This document shows positions 10,544-20,552 of a stretch of DNA of 64,000 nucleotides, one piece after another. Both the position numbers and the translations under genes were made by a program. The stretch comes from Labrenzia sp. PHM005 (GTDB taxonomy: Bacteria > Pseudomonadota > Alphaproteobacteria > Rhizobiales > Stappiaceae): NCBI RefSeq assembly GCF_006517275.1, contig NZ_CP041191.1:434001-498000 (forward strand), written 5' to 3'. A model generated the notes under the pieces. It had not been told where the DNA came from. It did no database searches and saw only the letters and a list, made by a program, of their open reading frames with translations. Every line of letters starts with the position of its first letter. Position 1 is the first letter of the stretch.

Positions 10544-11059
10544 TTAATCGCCATCGGCTTCAAGGGGCCGGTCAGCATAAGGATCATCAATACCAAGTTT
10601 AGCCAAAATGGCTGTTTCAAGGCTTTCCATCAATTCGGCTTCATCATTCTCCTGATGGTCATAATCAAAAAGATGAAGCAATCCATGAACCGTGAGATGG
10701 GTAAGGTGGTTGTTAAATTCAATTCCCAGGTCTTTCGCCTCACGGGCGACCGTCTCATAAGCATAGACAATGTCCCCTAAGAGGGGCCCATAAATATCTT
10801 CCTGCGGATCGCTGCCGGGAAACGACAACACGTTGGTCGGCTTGTCTTTTTCCCGCCATTGATGATTCAGCTTTTGGATGCCGGCATCATTGGTGAAGAG
10901 CAACGAGACTTCCGTTCCGTCCAAAACTTCAAGCTCGGCTTCACGAAAAGCCGCGGCGGCAGCAGTTTGGACCAGCTTAAGAAGCTGCGCTTCCGCGGGC
11001 CAGTCTCCCGCCTCCACCGCAATATCAATCTGAAAGCCGTCTGGCAAAGCTGATGCCAT
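10544..11059 (-). CDS. ybeY: endoribonuclease YbeY (rRNA maturation factor)
   Basis: YbeY is a zinc-dependent RNase involved in 16S rRNA 3' processing and ribosome quality control. The 171-residue protein has the zinc motif HGLLHLFDYDH (H-x3-H-x5-H) near residue 133 and KPTNVLSFP near 74. Longer in-frame starts overlap phoH, but the ATG at 11059 has AGGA at a spacing of three and gives the usual family length. It lies 16 bases past the phoH stop, the conserved phoH-ybeY-corC-lnt order. Confidence 0.93.
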   Translation of the reverse strand: MASALPDGFQIDIAVEAGDWPAEAQLLKLVQTAAAAAFREAELEVLDGTEVSLLFTNDAGIQKLNHQWREKDKPTNVLSFPGSDPQEDIYGPLLGDIVYAYETVAREAKDLGIEFNNHLTHLTVHGLLHLFDYDHQENDEAELMESLETAILAKLGIDDPYADRPLEADGD

Positions 11060-11075
11060 CGTTCCTGCTATGCCC

Positions 11076-12203
11076 TCAAGATGCCGCGGCACTGCTGCGC
11101 GAACGGCGTCCGGACCGATCCGGTTCATCTCCGTCCTGGCGTGCTGCAAAGCGCCGTTCACGGGCTTCAGATTCCTCGCGTGAAGCATTGTCATAAGCTG
11201 TCACGATCCGGCCGACCAGCTCATGCCGGACAACATCGGTTTCATTGAACCGGATGTGCGCGACCGCCGGGATATCTGTTAGCAGCCCCAACGCTTCACG
11301 CAGGCCGGACTTCTGGCCGGCGGGCAAGTCGATCTGGCTTGGATCTCCCGTGACAATCATTTTTGATCCTTCACCGAGACGGGTCAAAAACATCTTCATC
11401 TGCATTGATGTAGTGTTCTGCGCTTCATCGAGCAGAACAACTGCATTTGACAGGGTCCGGCCGCGCATAAACGCCAGCGGCGCGACTTCAATCATGCCGG
11501 ATTGCAGGCCGCGGTCGACTTTTTCCGCCGGCATCATCTCGTACAGAGCATCGTAAATCGGCCGCAGATACGGATCGACCTTATCTTTCATCTCGCCAGG
11601 CAAAAAGCCGAGCCGCTCGCCCGCTTCCACAGCCGGACGTGACAAAATCAGCCTTGCCACATCTCCCCGTTCCAAAAGCGCAGCTGCATAGGCAACCGCT
11701 AGAAACGTCTTACCTGTTCCCGCAGGGCCTGTACCAAAAATCAAATCGGCCCGGTCCATAGACCGGATATAGGCGTCCTGGGTGGGTGTACGGGCCACAA
11801 TCGTTTTGCGGCGGGTGGCAATCTGAGCAAAGGCCAAGCGGGATTTCGGCTCAAGGGTCGGGAGCGGCAGCTGGGCTTCACTTGCAGCCGCCATCCGCAA
11901 GGCCCCATCCACGTCACCGGGATGGATCTCCTGTCCCTGCAACAGCCGTTGATAAAGCGCCTCCAGCGCAGTGCGGGCCTGGGCGCAGCCTGCCTCTGAT
12001 CCCTTCAGTGTCACCTGATTTCCCCGAGCGATGGCATCTACGCCAAGACGCTGTTCAATCAAGGCAAGGTTCTGATCGAATTGCCCGAAGAGATCCCCGA
12101 TCAAGCGGTTATCTTCAAAGGCAAGGACGATGTGGGTCATGTCAGAGGCCGAAGCCGCGGATTCGGGCAGTTTTTGGGACGAAGATTGGCTGTCGCGCGT
12201 CAA
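11076..12203 (-). CDS. phoH: PhoH-like ATPase
   Basis: This 375-residue protein has an N-terminal KH-like region (about 25-100) and a PhoH P-loop NTPase domain with Walker A FGTGPAGTGKT near residue 160 and Walker B NAVVLLDEAQN near 260. PhoH proteins are predicted RNA-related ATPases and work with YbeY, the next gene. The start is a TTG at 12203 with AAGGAG seven bases upstream; an internal ATG (MTHIVLAFEDNRL) is the alternative. The C-terminus is Arg/Ser-rich. miaB lies 11 bases upstream in the same operon. Confidence 0.93.
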   Translation of the reverse strand: MTRDSQSSSQKLPESAASASDMTHIVLAFEDNRLIGDLFGQFDQNLALIEQRLGVDAIARGNQVTLKGSEAGCAQARTALEALYQRLLQGQEIHPGDVDGALRMAAASEAQLPLPTLEPKSRLAFAQIATRRKTIVARTPTQDAYIRSMDRADLIFGTGPAGTGKTFLAVAYAAALLERGDVARLILSRPAVEAGERLGFLPGEMKDKVDPYLRPIYDALYEMMPAEKVDRGLQSGMIEVAPLAFMRGRTLSNAVVLLDEAQNTTSMQMKMFLTRLGEGSKMIVTGDPSQIDLPAGQKSGLREALGLLTDIPAVAHIRFNETDVVRHELVGRIVTAYDNASREESEARERRFAARQDGDEPDRSGRRSRSSAAAS

Positions 12204-12214
12204 ATGACGTCTCC

Positions 12215-13675
12215 TTAGGCCGCCGGGGCCGGTATGGCACCGGTTCCATCACCAGCATCTTGCCCCGCAATTAGCTGTCCGAACAGCGAATTGCTTCCGA
12301 TGTCAACGATTTCCACCGCTTGTATGCTGCCAATCAACGTCTCGGGCGCATCCAATGCAACCGGCTGCAGCCACGGAGATTTTCCAACCAGCTGGCCCGG
12401 ATTGCGGCCTTTCTTTTCCAAAAGGACATCGCAGGTCATGCCCTTACGCGAGGCATTGAAGGCCTTTTGCTGCGCGCTCAACAAAGCCTGAAGCTCCTGA
12501 AGGCGGGCAGACTTAACATCTTCCGGCACCTGATCGTCCATGGTCGCGCCCGGAGTGCCCGGACGCTGGCTGTATTTGAACGAGAAAGCCGAGCCATATT
12601 CGACACGGCGGATCAGGTCCATCGTGTCTTCAAAATCCTGATCCGTTTCACCCGGAAATCCGACAATGAAATCGCCCGACAGCGCAATATCCGGAGCTGC
12701 CTGGCGGATCCGATCAATCAACCGGAAATACTCGTCCCGTGTATGCTTCCGGTTCATGGATTTCAGGATCTTGTCCGACCCGGACTGAACCGGAAGGTGC
12801 AAATATGGCATCAGGCTCTTCAGATCCCGGTGCGCCTCAATCAGCTCATCATCCATATCGCGTGGATGACTGGTGGTGTACCGCAAACGGTCCAGTCCAT
12901 CGATTTCCGCGAGCCGGCGCAGCAACCGTCCCAGGCTCCAGATCGTGCCGTCGGTGGCTTCACCGTGATACGCATTCACGTTCTGGCCGAGCAGCGTCAC
13001 TTCGCGGACACCGGATGCAGCCATGTTTTGCGCTTCGGTAACAATCTGCTCAACAGAACGGGAAACTTCTGCGCCGCGCGTATAAGGCACAACACAGAAG
13101 GTGCAGAACTTGTCGCAACCTTCCTGAACCGTCAGGAAAGCCGATGGCGGGCGTTTCATGACCGGCTTTTCGGCTCGCTCGGACAGATGGTCGAATTTGG
13201 CGTCGATATCGAATTCGGTTTCAACCACCTTCTTGCCCTGGCGAGCCTTATCCAGCAGTGAGGGCAGCTGGTGATAGCTCTGCGGACCCACGACCATGTC
13301 GACAATTGGTGCACGCCGGGAAATTTCTTCACCTTCCGCCTGAGCGACACAACCGGCAACACCCACCATCATGTCCTTGCCGGATTTGGCGCGCGCTTCC
13401 TTGACCTTCCGGATCCGGCCAAGTTCGGAATAAACTTTTTCTGCAGCCTTTTCGCGGATGTGACAGGTGTTGAGGATCACCAGGTCGGCATCGTCCATGT
13501 CTTCGGTGGTCTGATAGCCCTCAGGTGCCAGCACATCGGTCATGCGCTCGCTGTCATAGACATTCATCTGGCAGCCATACGTGCGCACAAACACCTTGTG
13601 CGTATTTGCGCCATCACCGGACTTTGCGTCCGCTTTGGCGGGGATATCCTGTTCTGCTTCCGGGCGGCTTGTCAT
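12215..13675 (-). CDS. miaB: tRNA-2-methylthio-N6-dimethylallyladenosine synthase MiaB
   Basis: MiaB is a radical-SAM methylthiotransferase that modifies A37 of tRNAs that read UNN codons. The 486-residue protein has the N-terminal UPF0004 domain with three cluster-binding Cys ([23 protein letters not shown]), the radical SAM motif [10 protein letters not shown] (C-x3-C-x2-C) near residue 190, and a C-terminal TRAM domain (about 420-475). The ATG at 13675 is preceded by GAGGAG at short spacing; the open frame extends 34 residues further upstream without similarity. It is followed by phoH. Confidence 0.96.
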   Translation of the reverse strand: MTSRPEAEQDIPAKADAKSGDGANTHKVFVRTYGCQMNVYDSERMTDVLAPEGYQTTEDMDDADLVILNTCHIREKAAEKVYSELGRIRKVKEARAKSGKDMMVGVAGCVAQAEGEEISRRAPIVDMVVGPQSYHQLPSLLDKARQGKKVVETEFDIDAKFDHLSERAEKPVMKRPPSAFLTVQEGCDKFCTFCVVPYTRGAEVSRSVEQIVTEAQNMAASGVREVTLLGQNVNAYHGEATDGTIWSLGRLLRRLAEIDGLDRLRYTTSHPRDMDDELIEAHRDLKSLMPYLHLPVQSGSDKILKSMNRKHTRDEYFRLIDRIRQAAPDIALSGDFIVGFPGETDQDFEDTMDLIRRVEYGSAFSFKYSQRPGTPGATMDDQVPEDVKSARLQELQALLSAQQKAFNASRKGMTCDVLLEKKGRNPGQLVGKSPWLQPVALDAPETLIGSIQAVEIVDIGSNSLFGQLIAGQDAGDGTGAIPAPAA

Positions 13676-13801
13676 TCGCTCCTCATGGCCCTCACCGGGC
13701 GGCCAGCATGTCATTGGGTGGTGGTGCCTAGGTGCCGGATCCTCATGATCCGCACCCGCATTCTCTCCGCTGTTCACTCTGACAACGGGCGGTACCGAAA
13801 T

Positions 13802-14668
13802 TCAAGCGCCTGCTTTAGCGGTTTTTTCCGCGTTTGAGAAGAACTCAGACGCCTCGATTTCATCGGAATCGAACCGTTCGACCGGTTTTTGACGCAGCGC
13901 GGCCATGGTGAGCGCCCGAACTTCGCGTTCCAGGTGTCGCGTGAGGACCTTTCGATCCGTCGCCGCTTCGACCCGAACCGGCTCGCCCCAATAAACAGCC
14001 ACATCAAGTGCACCGTGTTTAAAGATGCCCCAAAGATGTCCGGCAAGTTCCATATCGCCATACCAGGCAACATGCGGCCGATGCACCCGGCCCATCGGCA
14101 TGCCGAAGAGGCCCTGATAGGCGATTGACAGTGGCTGCACCCATACCCCGGACTCCTGATCTCCGCCGGCTGCCCGGGTAGCCGCACCCAGCAACGCGGA
14201 GCGGAACGGCAGGACACAATTGCCATCGTTCGATGTGCCTTCGGCAAACAGCACCATTGCATCGCCTTCGGCCATCCGCACAGCGATGGTGTCAGCGACC
14301 GCAGCGGTTTCTGTTCTCCGGGTGCGGTTGACAAACACGGTCCGCTGCAGCTTGGCGAAAAGGCCAAACACCGGCCAGCCGGAGACCTCGGACTTGGCGA
14401 TGAAGGACAGCGGCATTAGGGAGCCAACGACCGTAATATCCACCCAGGATGCATGATTGGCGGCGATCAGAAGCGGGCGGTTTGGAGCAGGCGCGCCCTG
14501 CTGATGTATCCGGATTCCAACCAGGCTGGTCGCGATTTTGTGCCAGATATGGGGAAGGTTTTTTTGAATAGGAAGGTTGAGCTTCACTGCAATCCACTGC
14601 AGCGGAATCAAGACAAGAGAGACGAGTGTCAAAAGCAAGATCGTCAGAATTGCCTTGATTTCAGCCAT
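13802..14668 (-). CDS. 1-acyl-sn-glycerol-3-phosphate acyltransferase family protein
   Basis: A 288-residue membrane-associated acyltransferase of the PlsC family, which makes phosphatidate or acylates related lipids. It has an N-terminal membrane segment (AILTILLLTLVSLVLIPL), the HX4D catalytic motif ANHASWVD near residue 75, and the substrate motif LFAEGTSNDG near 140. The ATG at 14668 overlaps the end of the fur/mur gene by eight bases, suggesting translational coupling. The sequence may equally be an OlsA-type (ornithine lipid) acyltransferase; I cannot separate these by eye. Confidence 0.88.
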   Translation of the reverse strand: MAEIKAILTILLLTLVSLVLIPLQWIAVKLNLPIQKNLPHIWHKIATSLVGIRIHQQGAPAPNRPLLIAANHASWVDITVVGSLMPLSFIAKSEVSGWPVFGLFAKLQRTVFVNRTRRTETAAVADTIAVRMAEGDAMVLFAEGTSNDGNCVLPFRSALLGAATRAAGGDQESGVWVQPLSIAYQGLFGMPMGRVHRPHVAWYGDMELAGHLWGIFKHGALDVAVYWGEPVRVEAATDRKVLTRHLEREVRALTMAALRQKPVERFDSDEIEASEFFSNAEKTAKAGA

Positions 14669-15110
14669 CGCTGTCCGTGTCCTTCTTGGGATCAATAGGA
14701 ACCCCATAAAGTTCCAGCCGGTGATCGACCAACTTGTAGCCCAGCTTTTTTGCAATGAACTCCTGCAAGGCCTCGATTTCTTCGTTCCGGAATTCGATCA
14801 CCTGCCCACTGCGCAAATCGATAAGATGATCATGATGCTCGTCTGGCACAGTTTCATAACGGGAACGGCCATCCCTGAAATCGTGGCGCTCGATCATACC
14901 GGCATCTTCGAACAGCTTGACGGTCCGGTAGACAGTGGAAATTGAGATTTTCGGGTCGATGGCAACGGACCGGCGGTAGAGTTCCTCTACGTCCGGATGC
15001 TCTTCAGAGGCTTCTTCAATCACGGAGGCGATCACGCGGCGCTGTTCTGTCATGCGCATGCCCTTTGCCACGCAAAGTTCCGCCAGCGATGTCGTCCGCT
15101 CGTCCGTCAT
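14661..15110 (-). CDS. Fur-family metal-responsive regulator (Fur/Mur)
   Basis: The 149-residue protein has the Fur winged-helix domain (RMTEQRRVIASVIEEA through STVYRTVKLFEDAGMI) and a dimerisation/metal domain with EHHDHLIDLRSGQVIEF. In Rhizobiales the orthologue in this position usually responds to manganese (Mur) rather than iron; that is inference from the order, not visible in the sequence. It lacks the CxxC pair of zinc-structured Fur proteins, as expected for this branch. It follows rimI by 41 bases and overlaps the acyltransferase gene. Confidence 0.93.
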   Translation of the reverse strand: MTDERTTSLAELCVAKGMRMTEQRRVIASVIEEASEEHPDVEELYRRSVAIDPKISISTVYRTVKLFEDAGMIERHDFRDGRSRYETVPDEHHDHLIDLRSGQVIEFRNEEIEALQEFIAKKLGYKLVDHRLELYGVPIDPKKDTDSDG

Positions 15111-15151
15111 GAAAAATAAGTGCCTTCAAGTCTCATCGATGGATACAGCGA

Positions 15152-15640
15152 TTAGCCAAGATCAACGCGCATGACAAGCGCTGTCCCGTCTCCTCCACTG
15201 TCGCTGTAATAGCCTTTGCGCTTGCCAACTTCCTTAAAACCTAAGGACCTGTACAGCAAAATCGCAGAGTCATTTGCCGAATCCACTTCCAAAAACAAGC
15301 TCTTGCACCGGTCGCTATAAAGCCGGAACAAACCAGCTTCCATCAGCTTTTTGCCAATCCCACGACCACGCTGACGCGGGTGAACAGCGATGGTAATCAC
15401 CTCTGCTTCGTCTGCAGCTGTTCTCAGAATCAGGAACCCAAGAGGGCTTCGTGTGCCATAGGGACTGGACCGCCGGGCGACCAACATGGTGGTGCTGTCT
15501 TGCGCCTTCATACGGGCAAGTTCGTCCGCATCCCATGCGTGTTTGAAGGATACTGCGTGGATTTCGGCGATCTTAGGTAGATCCTCGTCCAGCGCCTCTT
15601 CGATAACCGGCGGCTGAGCCCAGAACCACCAAAAACTCAT
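15152..15640 (-). CDS. rimI: ribosomal protein S18-alanine N-acetyltransferase RimI
   Basis: A GNAT-fold acetyltransferase of 162 residues. The acetyl-CoA loop RQRGRGIGKKLMEAGL is visible near residues 89-104 and the C-terminal SLGFKEVGKRKGYY matches RimI. RimI acetylates the N-terminus of ribosomal protein S18 in Escherichia coli. Its start overlaps the tsaB stop by four bases (ATGA), the usual tsaB-rimI pairing in alphaproteobacteria. Confidence 0.92.
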   Translation of the reverse strand: MSFWWFWAQPPVIEEALDEDLPKIAEIHAVSFKHAWDADELARMKAQDSTTMLVARRSSPYGTRSPLGFLILRTAADEAEVITIAVHPRQRGRGIGKKLMEAGLFRLYSDRCKSLFLEVDSANDSAILLYRSLGFKEVGKRKGYYSDSGGDGTALVMRVDLG

Positions 15641-16314
15641 TGCCGTTCAATCCTTCCCTTTTTCTGCGGTGTCGCATCGGGCGGCCGCAGATAAAGCGGA
15701 GATGGTGAAGCCAACAGCGGTTCCGTTACCAATCCCAGTTCAGCCACCGCCCGGATCCCCGGATAAGCGCATCTGGAAATTACCCGGCTTGCGTCTGCCC
15801 CTGTTGACTGCGCTACGTTGTCTGCCGCTGACCCGGCAAACCTTATGTCCTCAGGCAGGGTTCTCGCAAGTTCTGACAAGGTTTGCACCCCCGCGTCGCT
15901 CAAAGGCGCGCCATCATCAGAGAATTGCTGGCAATAGACCTCTTCGCCTTTCCCTGTCAGAGCGACCAAAAGGGGCGGGCCATTGTCAGATGGTGCGCAG
16001 GAGCGGGCGATTGCCGCAAGGGTCGTGATCCCAACAACCGGCTTTTCAAGCACAAGGCCAAAACCGCGGGCGACGGACAGACCAACCCGAAGGCCGGTAA
16101 AGCTACCAGGCCCTACCGTGACCGCAACCCGGTCCAAATCGGAAAAGGCAGTGGAGCTTTCAGCCATCACTGTTCCGATCATATCCATGAGTTTTTCAGC
16201 ATGGCCGCGGCCGATTTCCTCGCCGCAGGTTTCGAAGCACGCCGAAGCGGCGCCGTTATCCAGTACCGCGGCGGCACAATTGGCCAGTGCTGTATCGATT
16301 GCCAGTACGCGCAT
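15637..16314 (-). CDS. tsaB: tRNA threonylcarbamoyladenosine biosynthesis protein TsaB
   Basis: TsaB is the ASKHA-fold partner of TsaD in making t6A37 on ANN-decoding tRNAs. The 225-residue protein begins MRVLAIDTALANCAAAV, has HAEKLMDMI near residue 38, and GPGSFTGLRVGLSVARG near 69-85, all family hallmarks. It heads the long minus-strand operon tsaB-rimI-fur/mur-acyltransferase-miaB-phoH-ybeY and onward. A terminator for the gene upstream lies about 100 bases before its start. Confidence 0.95.
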   Translation of the reverse strand: MRVLAIDTALANCAAAVLDNGAASACFETCGEEIGRGHAEKLMDMIGTVMAESSTAFSDLDRVAVTVGPGSFTGLRVGLSVARGFGLVLEKPVVGITTLAAIARSCAPSDNGPPLLVALTGKGEEVYCQQFSDDGAPLSDAGVQTLSELARTLPEDIRFAGSAADNVAQSTGADASRVISRCAYPGIRAVAELGLVTEPLLASPSPLYLRPPDATPQKKGRIERQ

Positions 16315-16410
16315 AATACATTCGCTCTATCGCGGAGACCGCGCTGAGTCGAGCCGGGCTTTGGACCTAGATCCAATGGGGGGCTTGAAACCCACAGAGA
16401 AATTCAAAAG

Positions 16411-16443
16411 GAAAAAAAGAAAACCCGGCACGCATGCCGGGTT
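16411..16443 (-). terminator. rho-independent terminator after the nifU-like gene
   Basis: On the minus strand a perfect nine-base stem (AACCCGGCA, four-base loop, TGCCGGGTT) is followed by TTCTTTTTTTC. It lies about 30 bases past the stop of the NifU-like gene and is a textbook terminator that isolates it from the tsaB operon. Confidence 0.88.
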
Positions 16444-16470
16444 CCAAAAAACTCAGGTCGTAAGCTCACA

Positions 16471-17028
16471 TCAAATTGGGCGAACTTCCTCAACTTCCGG
16501 CACAAAATGGCGCAGAAGGTTCTGAATGCCGTGCTGCAATGTAGCCGTGGACGATGGGCAACCGGCACAGGCACCGCGCATAGAGAGATAGACAATTCCC
16601 TCTTTGAAGCCCTTAAACGTGATATCACCGCCGTCCTGTGCGACAGCAGGCCGCACACGTGTTTCCAGCAATTCTTTGATGGTGTCGACCGTTTGTTGGT
16701 CGCTTTCTTCAAAGAACTCGCCTTCTTCGATGTTTTCACTTTCGCCAGCTGCCATGACTGGCTGACCGGACATGAACTGTTCCATGATGACACCGAGGAT
16801 CGCCGGTTTCATGTGCTGCCAGTCGGTGTCGTCCTTGGTGACGGTTACAAAGTCATGGCCAAAGAAAACCGCAGAGACGCCCGGAACATCAAACAGCTTT
16901 TCGGCTAGTGGCGACGCGCCCGCATCCGCCTTGGTGCGAAAATCATATGTGCCTTCCGGCAGGACAACCCGGCCCGGAAGAAACTTCAGGGTGGCCGGAT
17001 TCGGCGTTGCTTCGGTTTGAATGAACAT
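16471..17028 (-). CDS. NifU-like iron-sulfur cluster scaffold/carrier (Nfu type)
   Basis: The 185-residue protein has the N-terminal Nfu domain (MFIQTEATPNPATLKFLPG) and a C-terminal NifU domain with the cluster-binding CxxC in RGACAGCPSS near residue 155. This is the mitochondrial-NFU1/NfuA-like architecture that delivers 4Fe-4S clusters to client enzymes. The start ATG is at 17028. It is a single-gene unit: its terminator follows, and a 228-base spacer with no visible gene separates it from the universal stress protein gene. Confidence 0.93.
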   Translation of the reverse strand: MFIQTEATPNPATLKFLPGRVVLPEGTYDFRTKADAGASPLAEKLFDVPGVSAVFFGHDFVTVTKDDTDWQHMKPAILGVIMEQFMSGQPVMAAGESENIEEGEFFEESDQQTVDTIKELLETRVRPAVAQDGGDITFKGFKEGIVYLSMRGACAGCPSSTATLQHGIQNLLRHFVPEVEEVRPI

Positions 17029-17256
17029 ATCTTCCGTCCTTGCGCCTAGCGCGCTCTTTCAACTGTGCGCCCTAATGGGTGGTGTCATGCGCCCTCGCTA
17101 TCATCGCAAAACACCGATGGGACCTTTTAACTGATCCCGATCCAGTTTGGAACCATTAAAAACTAGATAGGCAATTATCTACCAAAATCAAGAAAACACA
17201 ATTGTGCCAAAGGGCCGCAAGCCCGGCCGGCTTAACTTCCGCCTGCAAACACAGCT

Positions 17257-17751
17257 CTAGGCAAGCGCCGCAATCGAATCATCATCCAGATTGCCTGGTA
17301 CGATCGTGACCGGAATCGGGAAAGTTCCGGCAGATTTACCGGCAATCGACGAAACAAGCGGACCAGGCCCCTCGGAATTCGTGCTGGCCGCCAGGACAAG
17401 GATCGCGATGTCTGCGTCGGCTTCAATCAGCTCAATGATCTCTTCGCTCATGCTGCCTTCGCGGATCACGGTTTCCGGCTCCGTCCTGGCAACTGAGCGG
17501 ACCCTCTGAGCCGCCTTGGCCAATGTGGCTTCGGCTTCTTCATGCGCCTCGGCACGCATGATGTCCTCTACTCCGAGCCAATGTTGAAAATCGCCGCGTG
17601 CGATGATGAACAACAATGTCACAACACCACTGGTCCGCGCCGCGCGCTTGGCCGCATAGACAATGGCACGGTCACACTCTGGCGTATCGTCGACCACCAC
17701 CAGAAACTTCCGGCGATGCCCTTCTTCGTTGCTTTTTCGAATTGCTACCAT
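17257..17751 (-). CDS. universal stress protein (UspA fold)
   Basis: A 164-residue single Usp domain: RRKFLVVVDDTPECDRAIVYAAKRA at the N-terminus and FPIPVTIVPGNL at the C-terminal end of the fold. The ATP-binding G-x2-G-x9-GS/T signature is not clearly seen, so nucleotide binding is uncertain. It lies downstream of hslU on the same strand (69 bases), with weak ribosome-binding sequence. Its role is not predictable beyond stress survival. Confidence 0.85.
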   Translation of the reverse strand: MVAIRKSNEEGHRRKFLVVVDDTPECDRAIVYAAKRAARTSGVVTLLFIIARGDFQHWLGVEDIMRAEAHEEAEATLAKAAQRVRSVARTEPETVIREGSMSEEIIELIEADADIAILVLAASTNSEGPGPLVSSIAGKSAGTFPIPVTIVPGNLDDDSIAALA

Positions 17752-17820
17752 TTGTGCATGCTGCCATCGGACCCGGCCGGCTGCAAGCGGCGAATTTGCC
17801 GCGTGCAGCTCTAAACCCGG

Positions 17821-19125
17821 CTAGAGAATAAACTTCGACAAATCGACGTTTTTCGCCAAATCGCCGATATTCTCTTTGACGAACTCCGCTGTAATTTCAA
17901 CCGTATCACCAGCCCGATCCGGGGCAGTGAAAGAGATCTCGTCCAGAATCCGTTCCATGACGGTTTGCAGGCGGCGGGCCCCGATATTTTCGACAGAACC
18001 GTTGAGATCCACCGCAACGGACGCGATTTCGTCAATGGCATCTTCCGAGAAAGACAGAGTCACCTCTTCAGTCTGCATCAAGGCAATGTACTGCTTAATG
18101 AGGCTTGCTTCCGGTTCTGTCAGGATCGCACGGAAGTCTTCTTGTGTAAGCGCGCGGAGCTCCACCCGGATCGGCAGTCGGCCTTGCAATTCCGGCAAGA
18201 GATCCGAAGGCTTTGCGACATGGAAGGCGCCAGAGGCTATGAAGAGAATATGGTCTGTGCGCACAGGCCCGTGTTTGGTGGCAACCACTGTCCCCTCGAT
18301 CAACGGCAGAAGATCGCGTTGGACACCTTCGCGGGAAACATCTCCGCCAGCACGGCCTTCACGGGCGCAAATCTTATCGATTTCGTCCAGGAATACGATG
18401 CCGGAGTTTTCAACCAGGGAAATCGCTTCTTCGACGATCTTGTCTTCATCGAGCAGCTTGTCGGATTCTTCATTGACCAGCAGCTGATGGGAATCGCGCA
18501 CGGTGGTGCGCTTGGTTTTTGTCTGTCCGCCAAAGGCTTTGCCGAGTATATCGGAGACATTCATAACACCAACACTCGCTCCCGGCATACCCGGCAGATC
18601 GAAGCTCGGCATTTGCGCCTGGGCACGGATCTCGATTTCGATTTCCTTGTCGTCCATCTCGCCGTCGCGCAGTTTGGCCCGGAAGCTGTCGCGCGTTGCC
18701 GGGCTTGCGTTGGCCCCGACCAAGGCATCAAGCACGCGCTCTTCGGCTAGAACATGCGCCTTGGCTTTCACCGCTTCGCGTTTTTCCTCACGAACGAGCG
18801 ATATCCCGGCCTCGACAAGATCCCGTACGATCTGCTCAACGTCCCGGCCGACATACCCGACTTCTGTAAATTTGGTGGCTTCCACCTTGGTGAAGGGGGC
18901 ACGGGCCAGTTTTGCCAGGCGGCGGGAGATTTCCGTTTTGCCGACACCCGTCGGGCCAATCATGAGAATGTTCTTTGGCAGAACCTCTTCGCGCATCTCG
19001 CCTTCAAGCTGCTGACGGCGCCAACGGTTGCGCAAGGCGATGGCAACCGCACGTTTGGCGTCTTTCTGGCCAACAATATAGCGGTCGAGTTCGGAGACGA
19101 TTTCACGTGGAGAAAAGTCGGTCAT
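17821..19125 (-). CDS. hslU: HslUV protease ATPase subunit HslU
   Basis: HslU is the AAA+ unfoldase that feeds proteins to the HslV peptidase. The 434-residue protein has [16 protein letters not shown] at the start, Walker [10 protein letters not shown] near residue 60, an I-domain (about 105-235), Walker [11 protein letters not shown] near 249, and the [16 protein letters not shown] sensor-2 region. The C-terminus ends SKFIL, close to the family tail that docks into HslV. It is separated from hslV by a membrane-protein gene. Confidence 0.97.
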   Translation of the reverse strand: MTDFSPREIVSELDRYIVGQKDAKRAVAIALRNRWRRQQLEGEMREEVLPKNILMIGPTGVGKTEISRRLAKLARAPFTKVEATKFTEVGYVGRDVEQIVRDLVEAGISLVREEKREAVKAKAHVLAEERVLDALVGANASPATRDSFRAKLRDGEMDDKEIEIEIRAQAQMPSFDLPGMPGASVGVMNVSDILGKAFGGQTKTKRTTVRDSHQLLVNEESDKLLDEDKIVEEAISLVENSGIVFLDEIDKICAREGRAGGDVSREGVQRDLLPLIEGTVVATKHGPVRTDHILFIASGAFHVAKPSDLLPELQGRLPIRVELRALTQEDFRAILTEPEASLIKQYIALMQTEEVTLSFSEDAIDEIASVAVDLNGSVENIGARRLQTVMERILDEISFTAPDRAGDTVEITAEFVKENIGDLAKNVDLSKFIL

Positions 19126-19166
19126 TCGCAGGTATCACTCGCACAGAAGAAGATAGTAGTTTCGGT

Positions 19167-20291
19167 CTATGTGGTCGCCGGTAGGTAACGCAGCAAGGGT
19201 TGGCCTGACAATGGTGCAAGCAACACCCGGCGCAGGAAGCTCCAGGCAGACCCGATCAGCAGGATGAAACTGCCGAGCACCAGAAGGGTTACGGCAAAGG
19301 CCGCTTCCTCGGAGACATTTGCCTGGGTGATCAGGTATCCGATTGCAAAACCAAGATAGCTCATCGCAGACACCAATAGCGCCCGGCGGTCGACGACCAG
19401 CGCCACGGTTGCCAGCACCAGAAACAGTCCAATGACTGCCACCGAATACCCAACAGACCCTTGCCCCATATCTGCTGATACCAGAGCCAGGATGGAATGA
19501 ACGATAAACGGTGCAGCCAGCAGGTGCAGCCAGAAGGCCTTGTCGGAATTGAGCGTAACCCGGGCCGGATCCTTGATGTCAAAACTCATAGCCAGCGAAA
19601 AGGTCACCAATCCGAGGATCAAGAAGAACAAGACATGGTGCGCTTCAATCAAGCCCGGCACCGCCAATTCGATCAGTACGGCTGCTATATACAGGCAGCC
19701 CCCGGTAATTCCGGCGATCCCGACGGGAACCTTGAACCGCCAATAAAACAGAATTGCGCCGGTCAACGCCACCAATGACGTCGGTATGACCAACGCAGTT
19801 TCATGAGTTTGACGCCATCCGCCCATGCTCAAACTCGTCAGATCCTGATCTACGACAAGACCAAAGCAGGCAATGAAGAAAAACGGAGTGAAAGCCAAGC
19901 TCAGCAGGAAAGACGGCAAAGCGAGACGCATCTGGCGGGAAAAGACTTCTGCCAGCCCCCAGATCGCCAAAGCCCCAGCTGCAGAAATCGCCCAGGCCGG
20001 CAAAATGTCATTCAAACCGTAGATGAGGCCGACCATCAATATGACGATCCCAAGGCTGATAAAAATATCATGGAAGCCTCGGACAAACCGGACTTCTTCG
20101 ATATCGGCATGCGGCAAGGTTTCGGCTAAAGGGCTGCTGGTTCCCCGGCTGGTCCAGAAATCTGTAAGACGTTCTGCCTGGTCCTCGGTGAGGATCCCTT
20201 CCGACACAGCGGCGGCTAAGCGCACTGAATCCAGCGGGCTTCCATCATGGCCGTCCGTTTTTTGGGCCGACTCGCTCAATGGTTTCTCCAT
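19167..20291 (-). CDS. polytopic membrane protein, DUF2157-like
   Basis: This 374-residue protein has a soluble N-terminus of about 75 residues (AVSEGILTEDQAERLTDFW, a pattern seen in DUF2157-type proteins) and then about nine to ten hydrophobic segments. The function is unknown. It lies between hslV and hslU, 41 bases before hslU, so it may be transcribed with them. I did not see catalytic motifs. Confidence 0.75.
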   Translation of the reverse strand: MEKPLSESAQKTDGHDGSPLDSVRLAAAVSEGILTEDQAERLTDFWTSRGTSSPLAETLPHADIEEVRFVRGFHDIFISLGIVILMVGLIYGLNDILPAWAISAAGALAIWGLAEVFSRQMRLALPSFLLSLAFTPFFFIACFGLVVDQDLTSLSMGGWRQTHETALVIPTSLVALTGAILFYWRFKVPVGIAGITGGCLYIAAVLIELAVPGLIEAHHVLFFLILGLVTFSLAMSFDIKDPARVTLNSDKAFWLHLLAAPFIVHSILALVSADMGQGSVGYSVAVIGLFLVLATVALVVDRRALLVSAMSYLGFAIGYLITQANVSEEAAFAVTLLVLGSFILLIGSAWSFLRRVLLAPLSGQPLLRYLPATT

Positions 20292-20552
20292 TTCTCGTCA
20301 AAGACCTTCCATTTGAAGGGTGCGTGCCGCTTAGGAGGCCACCAGAGTATTCAATATACCCTGCTTCGCACGGAACTGTGTCTTTTGATAAGCTCTCTTT
20401 TGCCGGATTTGCATTGACTTGGATCGTCCCACGCAGTGAGTTGGACACACACGCTCACGGGTGTCTCAAAAACTCCGCAGAAGGAGCCGAGGTACCAAGT
20501 CTACTCACATCGGCAACAGCCAGCTCTCATAGGCCAAACTGAGGGCCGGCGC

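Noticed and set aside
20347..20361. 15-base word GTATTCAATATACCC shared with 37834-37848
   Set aside because: A few 15-base repeats are expected by chance in a window of this size, and the two places share nothing else.
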